From Pseudomonas sp. PDM18 (GTDB lineage Bacteria; Pseudomonadota; Gammaproteobacteria; Pseudomonadales; Pseudomonadaceae), in the NCBI RefSeq assembly GCF_014852585.1, contig NZ_JACVBX010000009.1:62001-126000 (forward strand): a stretch of 64,000 bases of DNA. Direction: 5' to 3'. The notes under the pieces were generated by a model. It searched no databases. It saw only the letters and a program-made list of their open reading frames with translations, and had not been told where the DNA came from. Every line of letters begins with the position of its first letter. Position 1 is the first letter of the stretch. Shown piece after piece: positions 45,942 through 55,375 of this stretch. Made by a program: the position numbers and the translations under genes.

Positions 45942-46754
45942 TCAATCGGCGAACTCGGGGGTCTTCTTGCTCATGTGCGCCATCATGGCGGCCTGCAGGT
46001 CAGCGGACTGCAGCATCGCGGCGTTCCAGGTGGCGATGTATTCGAGGCCATCCTCGACGCGGTGGTCGCGGGCATAGCCGATCATTTCCTTGGTGCCGCG
46101 GATCGCGATCGGCGATTTGGCGGCGATCTGCCGGGCCAGCTCCATCACGCCGTCCTGCAGCGCGGAATGGTCGGCGTACACGCTGTTGACCAGGCCAATG
46201 CGCTGCGCTTCCTCGGCGCTGACGTTGCGCCCGGTGTAGGCCAGCTCCCGCATGATGCCATCGCCGATCAGCCTCGGCAGGCGTTGCAGGGTGCCGACAT
46301 CGGCCGCCATGCCCATGTCGATTTCCTTGATGGAGAACTGCGCGTCCGCGCTGCAGTAGCGCATGTCGCAAGCGGAGATCAGGTCGATGCCGCCGCCGAT
46401 GCAGTAGCCCTGGACCGCCGCGAGGACTGGCTTGCTGCACTTGTCCACGGCATTGAAGGAGCCCTGCAGTTGCAGGATGGTCTTGCGCAGGGCGCGGGCG
46501 TTGCGGCCGACGTCCTTGCCCAGGTGGCTGGCGGCCTGGGCCAGCAGGGCAAGGTCGATACCGGCGGAGAAGTGCTTGCCGGCGCCGCTGAGGACGACGA
46601 CGCGGACTTCATCCGTTTCATCGGCCCACTGGAAGATATCGATGATTTCCTTCCAGAAATCGGCGTTCATCGCGTTGAGTTTTTCCGGGCGGTTGATCTG
46701 CACATGGGCGATCTTGTCCGCCAGTTCAACGCGGAAGGCTTTGTATTCGGTCAC
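45942..46754 (-). CDS. enoyl-CoA hydratase/isomerase (crotonase) family protein, 270 aa
   Basis: Crotonase fold. The oxyanion-hole segments are SGAGKHFSAGIDLALLA and VQGYCIGGGIDLISACDMR, and the DMGMAADVGTLQRLPR helix is family-typical. The acidic Asp in the second segment and an Asp at the mature catalytic site resemble delta(3,5)-delta(2,4)-dienoyl-CoA isomerases, so isomerase activity is as likely as hydration. The start is a GTG at 46754 with GAGGA upstream. A good promoter lies about 112 bases upstream. Confidence 0.87.
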   Translation of the reverse strand: MTEYKAFRVELADKIAHVQINRPEKLNAMNADFWKEIIDIFQWADETDEVRVVVLSGAGKHFSAGIDLALLAQAASHLGKDVGRNARALRKTILQLQGSFNAVDKCSKPVLAAVQGYCIGGGIDLISACDMRYCSADAQFSIKEIDMGMAADVGTLQRLPRLIGDGIMRELAYTGRNVSAEEAQRIGLVNSVYADHSALQDGVMELARQIAAKSPIAIRGTKEMIGYARDHRVEDGLEYIATWNAAMLQSADLQAAMMAHMSKKTPEFAD

Positions 46755-46865
46755 GGGAGATGTCCTCGGGAATGCCCTGCTTCTCGTCTGGGTGCGGCGC
46801 GCTGCCGCTGGAGCCCGGGCCGACAGTTCTTATGGGTGCTGGATACAGATTTTTGGCATCGCGCC

Positions 46866-46893
46866 ACTATAACAAGGCAAGACTAAAAGTCGA
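46866..46893 (-). promoter_or_regulatory. sigma-70-like promoter of the crotonase gene
   Basis: On the minus strand, TCGACT (-35) and TATAGT (-10) are separated by 16 bases. The -35 overlaps the base of the preceding terminator hairpin. Transcription would begin about 110 bases before the crotonase start. Confidence 0.45.
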
Positions 46894-46924
46894 TGCCGCG
46901 GTCTGTGACACAGGCCACGGCATC
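46892..46924 (-). terminator. hairpin between permease and crotonase genes
   Basis: A long inverted repeat GATGCCG...CGGCATC with an internal CTGTG/CACAG pairing is followed on the minus strand by GACTTTTAG. It is a plausible end for the permease transcript. Confidence 0.55.
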
Positions 46925-46992
46925 GGTCGTGAATCCGCTCGCCATTCGCTCAGCAACTGCTTGATCTGGCAGGAAGGCGGTCGCCGCGGCAA

Positions 46993-48336
46993 TCAGTCGC
47001 CAGCGGCCATCGGCAGCCCCTGTGCGCGGTTGCGGTACTGGCGCCAGGTGTACATCGGGATGCCCGCCATGAACACCAGGAAGCCCCAGAAGATCGCCTG
47101 CTGACCCGTGCCATAGAGCGCCCACAGCGAGTAGAGGAAGCCCAGGCAACCAATCGCCAGCACCTGCGGACGCGAGCGCGGAGAGAAGGACTCGGGCTTC
47201 ACCGCCAGCATCTGGATCAACGCGGCAGTGCAGAAGGCATAGGGCACGACGCCGGTCATGGTGCCGAGCAGGATGATGACGTTAAACACCTCCACCAGCT
47301 CGCCATGACCATCGACCATCACCAGCGCGGTGACCAGCAACCCTGATGACAGAAGGCCGTTGGCCGGCGCACCGTTCTTGTTGAGCTTGCCCAGGGACTC
47401 GGGGAACAGCCCGTCGCGGGCCGGCGCCACCGGAATCTGGCCCTGCAGCAGCACCCAGCCGTTGAGCGCGCCCAGGCAGGCGATCACCGCGCCGCCAGCC
47501 ACCAGGTAATAGCCCCAGGTGCCCAGCAGGATGCGCGCGGCATCGGCGAACGGCGAGGTGGACTTGGCCAGCACATCCGGTGGCATCAGGCCCTGCACGG
47601 CCGTGATCGACAGGATGTACACCGCAGCGGCGGCCAGGGTGCCGAACAGCGTGGCGCGGGGGATGGTCTTCTTCGGGTCGCGCACATCGTCCGCCGGCAC
47701 GGTGGCCGACTCCAGGCCGATAAACGACCAGAGCGTCAACGCCGCCGTGGTGGCGATCGCCTGGGCGTAGCCCATGTTCGGCAGCTCGCTGGGCGCCGGG
47801 ATAGTCAGGTAGTCGGGGTTGAAGTGGAACCAGCCGAGGATGCCCACCAGCAGCAGCGGGATCAGCTTGAGCGCGGTCAGGCAGTTCTGCACGACAGCGA
47901 AGGCAGTGATGCCGCGCAGGTTGATCAGGGTGCACAGCCAGATGGCGCCGATGGCTGTGGCGACCATCAACAGTGGGTCGGCCAGCGCCGGGATGAACAC
48001 CCGCAGGTAGCCCACCAGCGTGACGGCGATGGCTGCGTTGCCGATCCACGCAGCCTTCCAGTACGTCCAGGCACAGAGATAGCCGGCAAAGCTGCCGAAG
48101 CCGTCGCGGGTATAGGCGTAAGGCCCGCCAGCGCCAGGATTGAGCCGCGCCAGCCGAGCGAAAGTGAAGGCCAGGATCACCGCCCCGGTACTCGACACCA
48201 GCCAGCCGAACAGACTGAGCCCACCGAACGCCGCCAGGCTCGACGGCAGCAGAAACACCCCCGACCCCACCATGTTGCCAACCACCAGCGCGGTGCAGCT
48301 CCAGAAACCCATGCTGCCCTTTTTCGCTTCCGCCAT
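46993..48336 (-). CDS. APC family basic amino acid/polyamine antiporter, 447 aa
   Basis: Twelve-helix amino acid-polyamine-organocation transporter. GNMVGSGVFLLPSSLAAFGG is the helix-1 signature of the AdiC/CadB/PotE group, and helix 6 is WSFIGLESATVPADDVRDPK. AAGGAG precedes the ATG. In P. aeruginosa the equivalent gene is near ldcA. Here a GGDEF-EAL gene lies between them. An arginine-agmatine or lysine-cadaverine exchange is likely by family and context, but specificity cannot be proved from sequence. Confidence 0.85.
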   Translation of the reverse strand: MAEAKKGSMGFWSCTALVVGNMVGSGVFLLPSSLAAFGGLSLFGWLVSSTGAVILAFTFARLARLNPGAGGPYAYTRDGFGSFAGYLCAWTYWKAAWIGNAAIAVTLVGYLRVFIPALADPLLMVATAIGAIWLCTLINLRGITAFAVVQNCLTALKLIPLLLVGILGWFHFNPDYLTIPAPSELPNMGYAQAIATTAALTLWSFIGLESATVPADDVRDPKKTIPRATLFGTLAAAAVYILSITAVQGLMPPDVLAKSTSPFADAARILLGTWGYYLVAGGAVIACLGALNGWVLLQGQIPVAPARDGLFPESLGKLNKNGAPANGLLSSGLLVTALVMVDGHGELVEVFNVIILLGTMTGVVPYAFCTAALIQMLAVKPESFSPRSRPQVLAIGCLGFLYSLWALYGTGQQAIFWGFLVFMAGIPMYTWRQYRNRAQGLPMAAGD

Positions 48337-48527
48337 CTGCGCTCCTTAGAAGCCCGCGATCTGTATTTTCGTGTTATCGCCCCGCCCGTGGAAAAGTCCC
48401 AGAGCGGCGATCTGTCCTACAGGGTAGACAGCGCCGGGCAAAGGAGGAAACCGTTTTGCAGGACGAGACCGCCCGTTTCGAGCGATTTCGCCCCGCGCGG
48501 TCAATGCCGCTGCAGAAATTCCGCCGC

Positions 48528-50714
48528 TCAGGCGGAGCCGACCCGCCGCGTGCCGATCTCGTAGAGCTGCTCGAACTGCATCGACGGCATCGGCTTGGCG
48601 AACAGGTAGCCCTGCCCTTCGGTGCAGCGCTCGGCGCGCAGGCGGTCGCGCTGGGCGGAGGTTTCGATGCCTTCGGCGATGGTCTCCAGGTCGAAGCTGC
48701 GGGCCATGTCGAGGATCGCGCGGATCACCGAGAGGTCCTGCTGGGTCTCCAGCATGCCGATGACGAAGGTGCGGTCGATCTTGATGCGGCTCAGCGGATA
48801 GGTCTTGAGCAGGCTGAGGGAGGCGTAGCCGGTGCCGAAGTCGTCGAAAGCGATCCCGACCCCATAGGAGCGCAGGCTCTGCAGGGTACTGAGAACGGTG
48901 TCGTCGTGATTGAGCACGATGTTCTCGGTAATCTCCAGCTCCAGCGCCTCCGCCGGCAGGCCGTGCCGTTCCAGCGCCTCCAGCACCTGAGTGACCAGGT
49001 TGCCCATGCGGAACTGCGCTCCGAACAGATTCACCCCCATGCGCAGGTCGGGCGCACCGTTGCGCCGCCAGTAGGCAGCCTGGGCGCAGGCCTCATCCAG
49101 TATCCAGGCGCCGACGATGGCCGCCAGAGGCCCGCCCTCCAGCGACGGCAGGAAGGCCGCCGGCGACAGCAGGCCGCGCTGTGGATGCTGCCAGCGGATC
49201 AGCGCCTCGGCCCCGCGCAGGGAGCCGTCGCGCAGGCTGACCTGGGGCTGGTAGAACAACAGGAACTCGCCGTTGGCGACGGCGCGATGCAACTCCATGC
49301 CATACAGGTGCCGCGCCGCCGCTTCCATCTTCAGCGCCGGAAGGAACACGAACGCGTGGCTGCGACCGCTGCTCTTGGCCTTGAACAGCGCCAGGTCGGC
49401 GTCACCCACCAGCTCCAGCGCTTCCTGCGCGTGCAGAGGCGCCAGAGCCACGCCGCAACTGGCAGCGACCCGCACCTCATGAGCGTCGATGACAATAGGT
49501 TCGGCAATGCTGGCGATCACCGCCTGGGCAAGGCGCATGGCGTGCTCGGGTGAAAGCAGGTTCGGCTCGAGGATGGCGAACTCGTCGCCACCGATGCGCG
49601 CAACAGTGGCGCCAGCGCTGGCCAGCCGGGCCAGTCGCGCGGCAACCTGCCGCAGAATGCCGTCGCCGACGGCATGGCCGAGGGAGTCATTGACGTCCTT
49701 GAAGCCGTCCAGGTCAATCATCAGCACCGCCGCCGGGCGTGACTGCACCAGGACTTCCTCGGTGCGCCGGTAGAACTGGCCGCGGTTGGCCAGACCGGTG
49801 AGCACGTCGACGCTGGCCAACTGACGCAGCGCCTCCTCCTCCAGATGGCGGGCAGTGAGGTCCTTGAGCACCGCTTCGAACTTGAGCTTGCCCCTTTCCG
49901 ACCAACTGAACAGCGTCAGGCCCAGCGAGAGTTCGGAACCGTCCTTACGCAGGCCGGAGATTTCCCCGGGCACAGGCATGCCGTCGAGGGACGTGGCATC
50001 GCTGGCCCCGCTGATCAGGGCGCGGAAGGACTGGCGGCTGCGCTCGGGCAGCAGCAATTCGAAGGACTGGCCGCTGCCTTCGATCAAGTCGTAGCCAAAC
50101 AGGTTGGCCGCCGCCTCGTTCCAGGCGACGATCTCGCCCCAGCAGTCGAACCACACCACGGGCGTTGGCGAAGTGCCTGCATATTCCTCGAACAGCGGCC
50201 GGGTACGCGAGGAGGCCACTTCGATGCGGCGCAATTCGAGCCGGTCCGACGCCATGCGCGCCAGCTCGACCAGGCGCTCGCGGTCCTCGCCGGAAAAGTC
50301 TTCGTGGGGCTGGCTGTCGATGATGCACAGCGCGCCCAGCGCCTGTCCCTCGACCGAGAGCAACGGCACGCCCGCGTAGAAGCGCACGCCATTGGGCGCC
50401 GTCACCAGCGGGTTGTCGTGGAAGCGCTCATCGCGGCTGGCGTCGCCCACCACCATCACGCCGTCCTGGGCGATGGCATGGGCGCAGAAGGATACGTCGC
50501 GCCCCATGTCGACTTCGCCGATGCCAGTGGCGGCGGCGAAGAACACGTGGTCACTGCCGATCATGTTCACCGCTGCGACCGGCATGCCAAACATGCGGAC
50601 AGCGATCTGCACCACCGGGTCAAGGCTGGGCAGCAGGCTTTCGTCGTCGAATCCGTAATCGGAGAGCGCACTCAGGCGCTCGCTCTCATTCGGCAACGTC
50701 ACGGGACAGCGCAT
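48528..50714 (-). CDS. GAF-PAS-GGDEF-EAL c-di-GMP metabolic enzyme, 728 aa
   Basis: A dual-domain c-di-GMP protein with no membrane segment. An N-terminal GAF domain (about 20-165) comes first, then a PAS domain (about 175-290). The GGDEF domain has the full active site RIGGDEF (375-379), and the EAL domain has Glu503 in AEALIRW. LEITENIVL, DDFGTGYASL and IKIDRTF complete the phosphodiesterase site. Both domains are therefore potentially active. The net direction cannot be told. AGGGAGG precedes the ATG. It lies between a polyamine-type permease and lysine decarboxylase, so it might respond to their metabolites. Confidence 0.9.
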   Translation of the reverse strand: MRCPVTLPNESERLSALSDYGFDDESLLPSLDPVVQIAVRMFGMPVAAVNMIGSDHVFFAAATGIGEVDMGRDVSFCAHAIAQDGVMVVGDASRDERFHDNPLVTAPNGVRFYAGVPLLSVEGQALGALCIIDSQPHEDFSGEDRERLVELARMASDRLELRRIEVASSRTRPLFEEYAGTSPTPVVWFDCWGEIVAWNEAAANLFGYDLIEGSGQSFELLLPERSRQSFRALISGASDATSLDGMPVPGEISGLRKDGSELSLGLTLFSWSERGKLKFEAVLKDLTARHLEEEALRQLASVDVLTGLANRGQFYRRTEEVLVQSRPAAVLMIDLDGFKDVNDSLGHAVGDGILRQVAARLARLASAGATVARIGGDEFAILEPNLLSPEHAMRLAQAVIASIAEPIVIDAHEVRVAASCGVALAPLHAQEALELVGDADLALFKAKSSGRSHAFVFLPALKMEAAARHLYGMELHRAVANGEFLLFYQPQVSLRDGSLRGAEALIRWQHPQRGLLSPAAFLPSLEGGPLAAIVGAWILDEACAQAAYWRRNGAPDLRMGVNLFGAQFRMGNLVTQVLEALERHGLPAEALELEITENIVLNHDDTVLSTLQSLRSYGVGIAFDDFGTGYASLSLLKTYPLSRIKIDRTFVIGMLETQQDLSVIRAILDMARSFDLETIAEGIETSAQRDRLRAERCTEGQGYLFAKPMPSMQFEQLYEIGTRRVGSA

Positions 50715-50820
50715 GGGGGAAACCTCCCTTTTTCCTCAATTTCTCCCTTTACCGATGCGCACAAGGATAGTTCCACTTTTCATACAGTGATGTATGTCGC
50801 TGTCGTCAGTAGCCGGACGG

Positions 50821-53073
50821 TCACTTGCAGCACTCCACGGTGTAGCGCTTCTCGCCGTCTACCTCGCGCACTTGCAGGCCATGGACGTCTGAATCGAAGC
50901 CGGGGAAGTTGCGCTCGAAACTCTGCGCGAAGGCCAGGTAATCGAGTATGGAGCGGGTGGATTCGGTGAACCGCTCGCCCGGCATGATCAGCGGGATACC
51001 TGGCGGATAGGGCACCAGCATCACCGCGGCGACGCGCCCTTCCAACCGATCGATGGGCACCGCTTCGACCTCGCCGCGCACCAGTTGCGCGTAAGCGTCC
51101 GCCGGGCGCATGGCGATCTCCGGCAGCACCGTGTACATGCGTTTCATCGCCTTGGCGGTGGCGTGGTCGCGGTAGCAGCGGTGCAGCTCGTCGCAGAGGT
51201 CGCGCAGGCCCATGCCCGCATAACGCGCGCCGCCGGCCTGGGCGACGCTGGGCAGTGCGTCCGCCAGCGGCTGGTTGGCGTCGTAACTGCGCTTGAACTC
51301 CAGCAGCTCGGTGACCAGGGTGCTCCACTTGCCCTTGGTCACCCCCATGGAGAACAGTACGAGGAAGGAGTACAGCCCAGTCTTCTCCACCACCAGCCCG
51401 CGTTCCCAGAGGAAGCGGCTGACCACCGCGGCCGGAATTCCGCGCGAATCCAGGCGCCCGCCGGCGGTGAGCCCCGGCGTGGCCAGGGTGACCTTGATCG
51501 GATCGAGCAGCACGTAGTCTTCCACTGCATCGCCGAAGCCGTGCCAGTCGGCATTGGGCTCCAGCACCCAGTCGCGGGTCTTCACCTCGTCGGTACCCTC
51601 CACGCCCGGCGGCTGCCAGACGCAGAACCACCAGTCGTCCTCGACAAGATTCTGCTGCACGTTGGCCAGGGCGCGGCGGAAGCTCAGGGCCTCGTCGAAG
51701 GTCTCCTGGATCAGCGAACGCCCCGCCGGGCCTTCCATCATCGCCGAGGCCACGTCCAGCGAGGCGATGATGCCGTACTGCGGCGAAGTGGAGATGTGCA
51801 TCATGAAGGCTTCGTTGAAGCGCGCCTGCTCGAAGCGCCGCGCGCCGGCATCCTGCACGTGGATCATCGAGGCCTGGCTGAAGGCGGCGAGCATCTTGTG
51901 CGTGGAGTGGGTGGTGAACACCAGCGGGCCGCTGTCGTCACGGCTGGTGCCCATACCGTAGCGTCCGGCGTAGAACTCGTGGAAGGCCGCATAGGCGTAC
52001 CAGGCTTCGTCGAAATGCAGCACCTCGACGCTGTCGCCCAGGGCCTGCTTGATCATCTGTGCGTTGTAGCAAAGGCCGTCGTAGGTGGAATTGGTCACCA
52101 CCGCCAGCCGCACCTTGGGCTCGCGGCCGCGCGCCAGCGGGCTGGCCTCGATCTTCGCGGCGATGGATTCACGACTGAATTCGGACAGCGGGATCGGCCC
52201 GATGATGCCCAGCTCGTTGCGCTCCGGCGTCAGGTACAGCGGGATGGCGCCAGTCATGATGATCGAATGGAGGATCGACTTGTGGCAGTTTCGATCCACC
52301 AGCACCAGGTCGTCGCGGCAGACCATGGAGTGCCAGACGATCTTGTTCGCCGTGGAGGTGCCGTTGATCACGAAGTAGGTGTGATCGGCGCCGAAATTGC
52401 GCGCCGCGCGGGCTTCCGCCTCCGCCAGCGGACCGGTGTGATCGAGCAGCGAGCCCAGTTCGGGCACCGAGACGGAGAGATCCGAGCGCAGGGTATTCTC
52501 CCCGAAGAACTGGTGGAACGCCTGCCCCACCGGACTCTTGCGATAGGCCACGCCGCCGCCATGGCCGGGCGTGTGCCAGGAATAGTTGGACTGCGCGGTG
52601 TGCTCCACCAGCGCGCGGAAGAACGGCGGCAGCAGGCATTCCAGGTACTTGCGTGCGGCGCGGCTGACCTGGCGGGCGAGGAAGGGCACGGTGTCTTCGA
52701 ACAGGTAGAGGATGCCACGCAGCTGGTGCAGGTCAGCCATGGACTCAGCCGGCGCGTTCTCGATGGTCATCTGCTCACCGAGGGCGAAGATCGGCAACTT
52801 CGGCGCACGCACCCGCGCCATGCGGATCAGTTCCACCACATCCTGCAGAAGACGCTGATTCTCCCCCGCCCCCTCGGCGGCGACCAGAATGCAGGCGAGA
52901 CCGTGGTGGGTCGAGGCGACGATGCGCCCTTCAGCGGAGCTGGCGGTGGAAAGAATGCTGAAGCCGTCCTGCTCCAGCTCCCGCGCGATATCCCTCACCC
53001 GGTCGCCGGCCACGGTATCGGCCTTGATGTCGCGGTGAACGATGAGAATGGGGAATTTCAAGTCTTTGTACAT
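50821..53073 (-). CDS. ldcA: lysine (Orn/Lys/Arg) decarboxylase LdcA
   Basis: PLP-dependent fold-type I decarboxylase with an N-terminal receiver-like wing domain (residues about 1-130), the catalytic domain and a C-terminal domain. The PLP lysine is Lys393 in STHKMLAAF. HTPGHGGG near residue 170 and FDEAWYAYA are family signatures. The 750-aa length and sequence match P. aeruginosa LdcA, which makes cadaverine from lysine and is induced by arginine through ArgR there. The leader has no clear ArgR site by eye. The permease gene two positions downstream is a natural partner. Confidence 0.92.
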   Translation of the reverse strand: MYKDLKFPILIVHRDIKADTVAGDRVRDIARELEQDGFSILSTASSAEGRIVASTHHGLACILVAAEGAGENQRLLQDVVELIRMARVRAPKLPIFALGEQMTIENAPAESMADLHQLRGILYLFEDTVPFLARQVSRAARKYLECLLPPFFRALVEHTAQSNYSWHTPGHGGGVAYRKSPVGQAFHQFFGENTLRSDLSVSVPELGSLLDHTGPLAEAEARAARNFGADHTYFVINGTSTANKIVWHSMVCRDDLVLVDRNCHKSILHSIIMTGAIPLYLTPERNELGIIGPIPLSEFSRESIAAKIEASPLARGREPKVRLAVVTNSTYDGLCYNAQMIKQALGDSVEVLHFDEAWYAYAAFHEFYAGRYGMGTSRDDSGPLVFTTHSTHKMLAAFSQASMIHVQDAGARRFEQARFNEAFMMHISTSPQYGIIASLDVASAMMEGPAGRSLIQETFDEALSFRRALANVQQNLVEDDWWFCVWQPPGVEGTDEVKTRDWVLEPNADWHGFGDAVEDYVLLDPIKVTLATPGLTAGGRLDSRGIPAAVVSRFLWERGLVVEKTGLYSFLVLFSMGVTKGKWSTLVTELLEFKRSYDANQPLADALPSVAQAGGARYAGMGLRDLCDELHRCYRDHATAKAMKRMYTVLPEIAMRPADAYAQLVRGEVEAVPIDRLEGRVAAVMLVPYPPGIPLIMPGERFTESTRSILDYLAFAQSFERNFPGFDSDVHGLQVREVDGEKRYTVECCK

Positions 53074-53221
53074 TGTGAACCCCTGAATGACGTACGACTG
53101 CGTCGATCCCTTTCAGAGTATGGACTCACGGAATGTAGGGGAATGTAGCCGGCTGACGGCTGTAATAAAACGTCGCGTGGCTGACAGGCCACAGTGAAGC
53201 TGCGCGCTCCTATGAAAAACA

Positions 53222-53247
53222 AAAAGGCCCCTGTTCAGGGGCCTTTT
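53222..53247 (-). terminator. intrinsic terminator of dnaQ
   Basis: An 11-bp stem (53222-53232 with 53237-53247) carries A-rich and T-rich flanks, 18 bases beyond the dnaQ stop on the minus strand. Confidence 0.9.
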
Positions 53248-53265
53248 CTCAGGTAGCGAGGAGGA

Positions 53266-54003
53266 TCACTCCTTCGGGGCTTCCATCTGCGCCCACAGCG
53301 ACGGACCACCGGCGGACTTCTCGATCACCGCCAGGCGCGCCAGATGCGCCTCGATCTCCGCATCACTCGCACGAATCACACGGGTCAGCCCACGATCCGC
53401 CGCCAGGCGACGAATCGCCGAGGCCGTGGCACGACCGCTGCCATCCCCTTCGGCACCATTGCCAGCCAGCGACAGGCTGGTCTGGCCACCGGTCATCGCC
53501 AGGTAGACGTCGGCGAGAATCTCGGCATCGAGCAGTGCGCCGTGCAGGTCACGGCCGGAGTTGTCGACGCCATAGCGCTTGCACAGGGCGTCGAGGTTAT
53601 TGCGCTGACCCGGATGGCGCTCGCGAGCCATCAGCAGGGTGTCGAGGATGCCGCAGTAGTCAGCGACGTCCGCGCGCTCGGACTGCCCCAGCAGGGCGAA
53701 CTCGTTGTTGATGAAACCAACGTCGAACGCCGCGTTGTGGATGATCAGTTGGGCGCCCTTGATGAACTCGAAGAAGTCATCCGCCACTTCGCGGAAGCGC
53801 GGCATGTCCTTGACGTATTCATTGGTGATGCCGTGGACCGCGATCGCACCTTCGTCGATCTCGCGATCAGGCTGCAGGTAGACGTGGAAATGCCGGCCGG
53901 TGAGGCGGCGACCGTCGAGTTCGACGCAACCGATCTCGATGATCCGGTGGCCGTCGGTGACCGGCATACCGGTCGTTTCAGTATCGAGTACGACGCTGCG
54001 CAT
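53266..54003 (-). CDS. dnaQ: DNA polymerase III epsilon subunit (proofreading exonuclease)
   Basis: 3'-5' exonuclease of the replicative polymerase core. The DEDDh motifs are visible: VVLDTETTGMP (Exo I), IIHNAAFDVGFIN (Exo II), and HGALLDAEILADVY (Exo III with His and Asp). The C-terminal tail LWAQMEAP fits the alpha-binding segment. The 245-aa length is normal. It is followed by its own terminator and preceded on the same strand by rnhA at 72 bases, the usual pair in proteobacteria. Confidence 0.95.
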   Translation of the reverse strand: MRSVVLDTETTGMPVTDGHRIIEIGCVELDGRRLTGRHFHVYLQPDREIDEGAIAVHGITNEYVKDMPRFREVADDFFEFIKGAQLIIHNAAFDVGFINNEFALLGQSERADVADYCGILDTLLMARERHPGQRNNLDALCKRYGVDNSGRDLHGALLDAEILADVYLAMTGGQTSLSLAGNGAEGDGSGRATASAIRRLAADRGLTRVIRASDAEIEAHLARLAVIEKSAGGPSLWAQMEAPKE

Positions 54004-54075
54004 TCTGTGTGAAACCTTCTTGCAATTGATTCGCCCGGATGGCTTCGGGCGACCTTGATTCTGAGAGTCGGACGC

Positions 54076-54519
54076 TTAGCGCGGCAGTTCGCTCACACCA
54101 CGGTTGGCGAGCATATCGGCGCGCTCGTTGCCGGGGTGGCCGGTGTGGCCGCGCACCCAGCGCCACTCGACATTATGCCGGTTCACCTGTTCGTCCAGCG
54201 CCTGCCACAGGTCGGCATTCTTCACCGGCTGCTTGGCGGCGGTCTTCCAGCCACGCTTCTTCCAGTTGACCATCCACTCGGTGATGCCCTGCATGACGTA
54301 CTGCGAGTCGGTGACGATGCGCACGTCGCAATGCCGCTTGAGCGCCGCGAGGGCCATGATGGCGGCCATCAGTTCCATGCGGTTGTTGGTGGTTTCGGGC
54401 TCGCCGCCCCACAGTTCGCGCTCGGCGCCCTTGTAGAACAGCACGGCGCCCCAGCCACCTGGGCCCGGGTTACCCTTGCAGGCGCCGTCGGTGTAGATCT
54501 CGACTTTCTCTTCGCTCAT
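54076..54519 (-). CDS. rnhA: ribonuclease HI
   Basis: Degrades RNA in RNA-DNA hybrids. The 147-aa protein has the four acidic residues in [32 protein letters not shown] and GHPGNERAD. The start [11 protein letters not shown] at 54519 is supported by an AGCGAG element. A longer frame of almost 900 bases upstream is out of the family and overlaps the methyltransferase, so it is rejected. It lies 11 bases after the methyltransferase stop, so the two are likely co-transcribed with dnaQ. Confidence 0.95.
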   Translation of the reverse strand: MSEEKVEIYTDGACKGNPGPGGWGAVLFYKGAERELWGGEPETTNNRMELMAAIMALAALKRHCDVRIVTDSQYVMQGITEWMVNWKKRGWKTAAKQPVKNADLWQALDEQVNRHNVEWRWVRGHTGHPGNERADMLANRGVSELPR

Positions 54520-54530
54520 TTGGCTCGCTT

Positions 54531-55289
54531 TCAGGACTCGGAATCGCGGCGGCTGACCTTGGCCACCGGCAGCGGCACCAGTTGGCCGCGCGGCTCGCGA
54601 CGGGGCTGACGCAGGGGCCGCAGACCGACCACCAGCTTGCGCGCCACCAATAGATAGAAGCCGGCGCCGGAGCCCTGCAGGACGGGGCCCCAGGTCTCCA
54701 TGCGGGCCAGACGGCCCTGCCATTTCGCCGATGCAAGCGGCGGACGATAACACCCGAAGCGGCGTTTCTCCAGCGCGAAGCCCAGCAGATTGAGCCAGTC
54801 GCAGACCCGGCTCGGCGCGATACAGCGCGCGCGGCGCAAGGCATCGCGGGCGAAGTAATGGCGAATGCCCCAGGCGCTCCAGGGATTCACCCCGACCACC
54901 AGCAGGTGCCCTCCCGGACGCACGCTGCGCGCGGCTTCGCGCAACAGGCGGTGCGGCGACAGGCAGAAATCCAGGCCATGCTGCAGCAGCACCACGTCGG
55001 CGGCATGCTCGCCCAGCGGCCAGGCCGCCTCGTCGCAGGCGATTTCCACCCCGGGCAAAGGTGGCCCGAGGCGCACGCCGCGCTGGATGTTGCCGACACT
55101 GGCCGGCAGCTCGGCATGCGGCCCGTAATGCACCAGATAGCCGCCGAAATAGCGCTCCAGTTCGTCGATCAGCAATTGCTGCTCTTCGGCGAGCATCATT
55201 CCGCCGATCGGTCCCGACAGCCAGTGGCGTGCCTGGTCGATCAGTTCGAGCCAGTCGGCATCGGCCTGGGCGAAGGGTTCTTCGATCAT
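54531..55289 (-). CDS. class I SAM-dependent methyltransferase-like protein, 252 aa
   Basis: A Rossmann-like methyltransferase fold. The middle of the protein (residues about 70-140) contains [20 protein letters not shown] and [16 protein letters not shown], which resemble the later motifs of methyltransferase domain 11. The classical glycine-rich SAM loop at the start is weak, so cofactor binding is not certain. The start [13 protein letters not shown] at 55289 has AGGGGG upstream. It is upstream of rnhA-dnaQ and divergent from gloB, as in P. aeruginosa. The substrate is unknown. Confidence 0.78.
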   Translation of the reverse strand: MIEEPFAQADADWLELIDQARHWLSGPIGGMMLAEEQQLLIDELERYFGGYLVHYGPHAELPASVGNIQRGVRLGPPLPGVEIACDEAAWPLGEHAADVVLLQHGLDFCLSPHRLLREAARSVRPGGHLLVVGVNPWSAWGIRHYFARDALRRARCIAPSRVCDWLNLLGFALEKRRFGCYRPPLASAKWQGRLARMETWGPVLQGSGAGFYLLVARKLVVGLRPLRQPRREPRGQLVPLPVAKVSRRDSES

Positions 55290-55375
55290 CACTACCCCCT
55301 GTGGGACAGCGCGACACAAAAGTGTGTATCCGCACTACTATGCGCCAATGCCCACCACTTGGCGACTTTCCACCC

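Noticed and set aside
44289-46886. Plus-strand frame opposite fimL and the crotonase gene
   Set aside because: It crosses two genuine minus-strand genes with clear families, and its composition is shadow-like.
48456-49553. Plus-strand frame with AAAGGAGGAAA ahead of a TTG codon
   Set aside because: The good Shine-Dalgarno is tempting, but the frame runs antisense to the GGDEF-EAL gene and its product has no family features.
53074-53221. ArgR operator upstream of ldcA
   Set aside because: Expected from P. aeruginosa, but no half-site pair matching the consensus could be fixed by eye.
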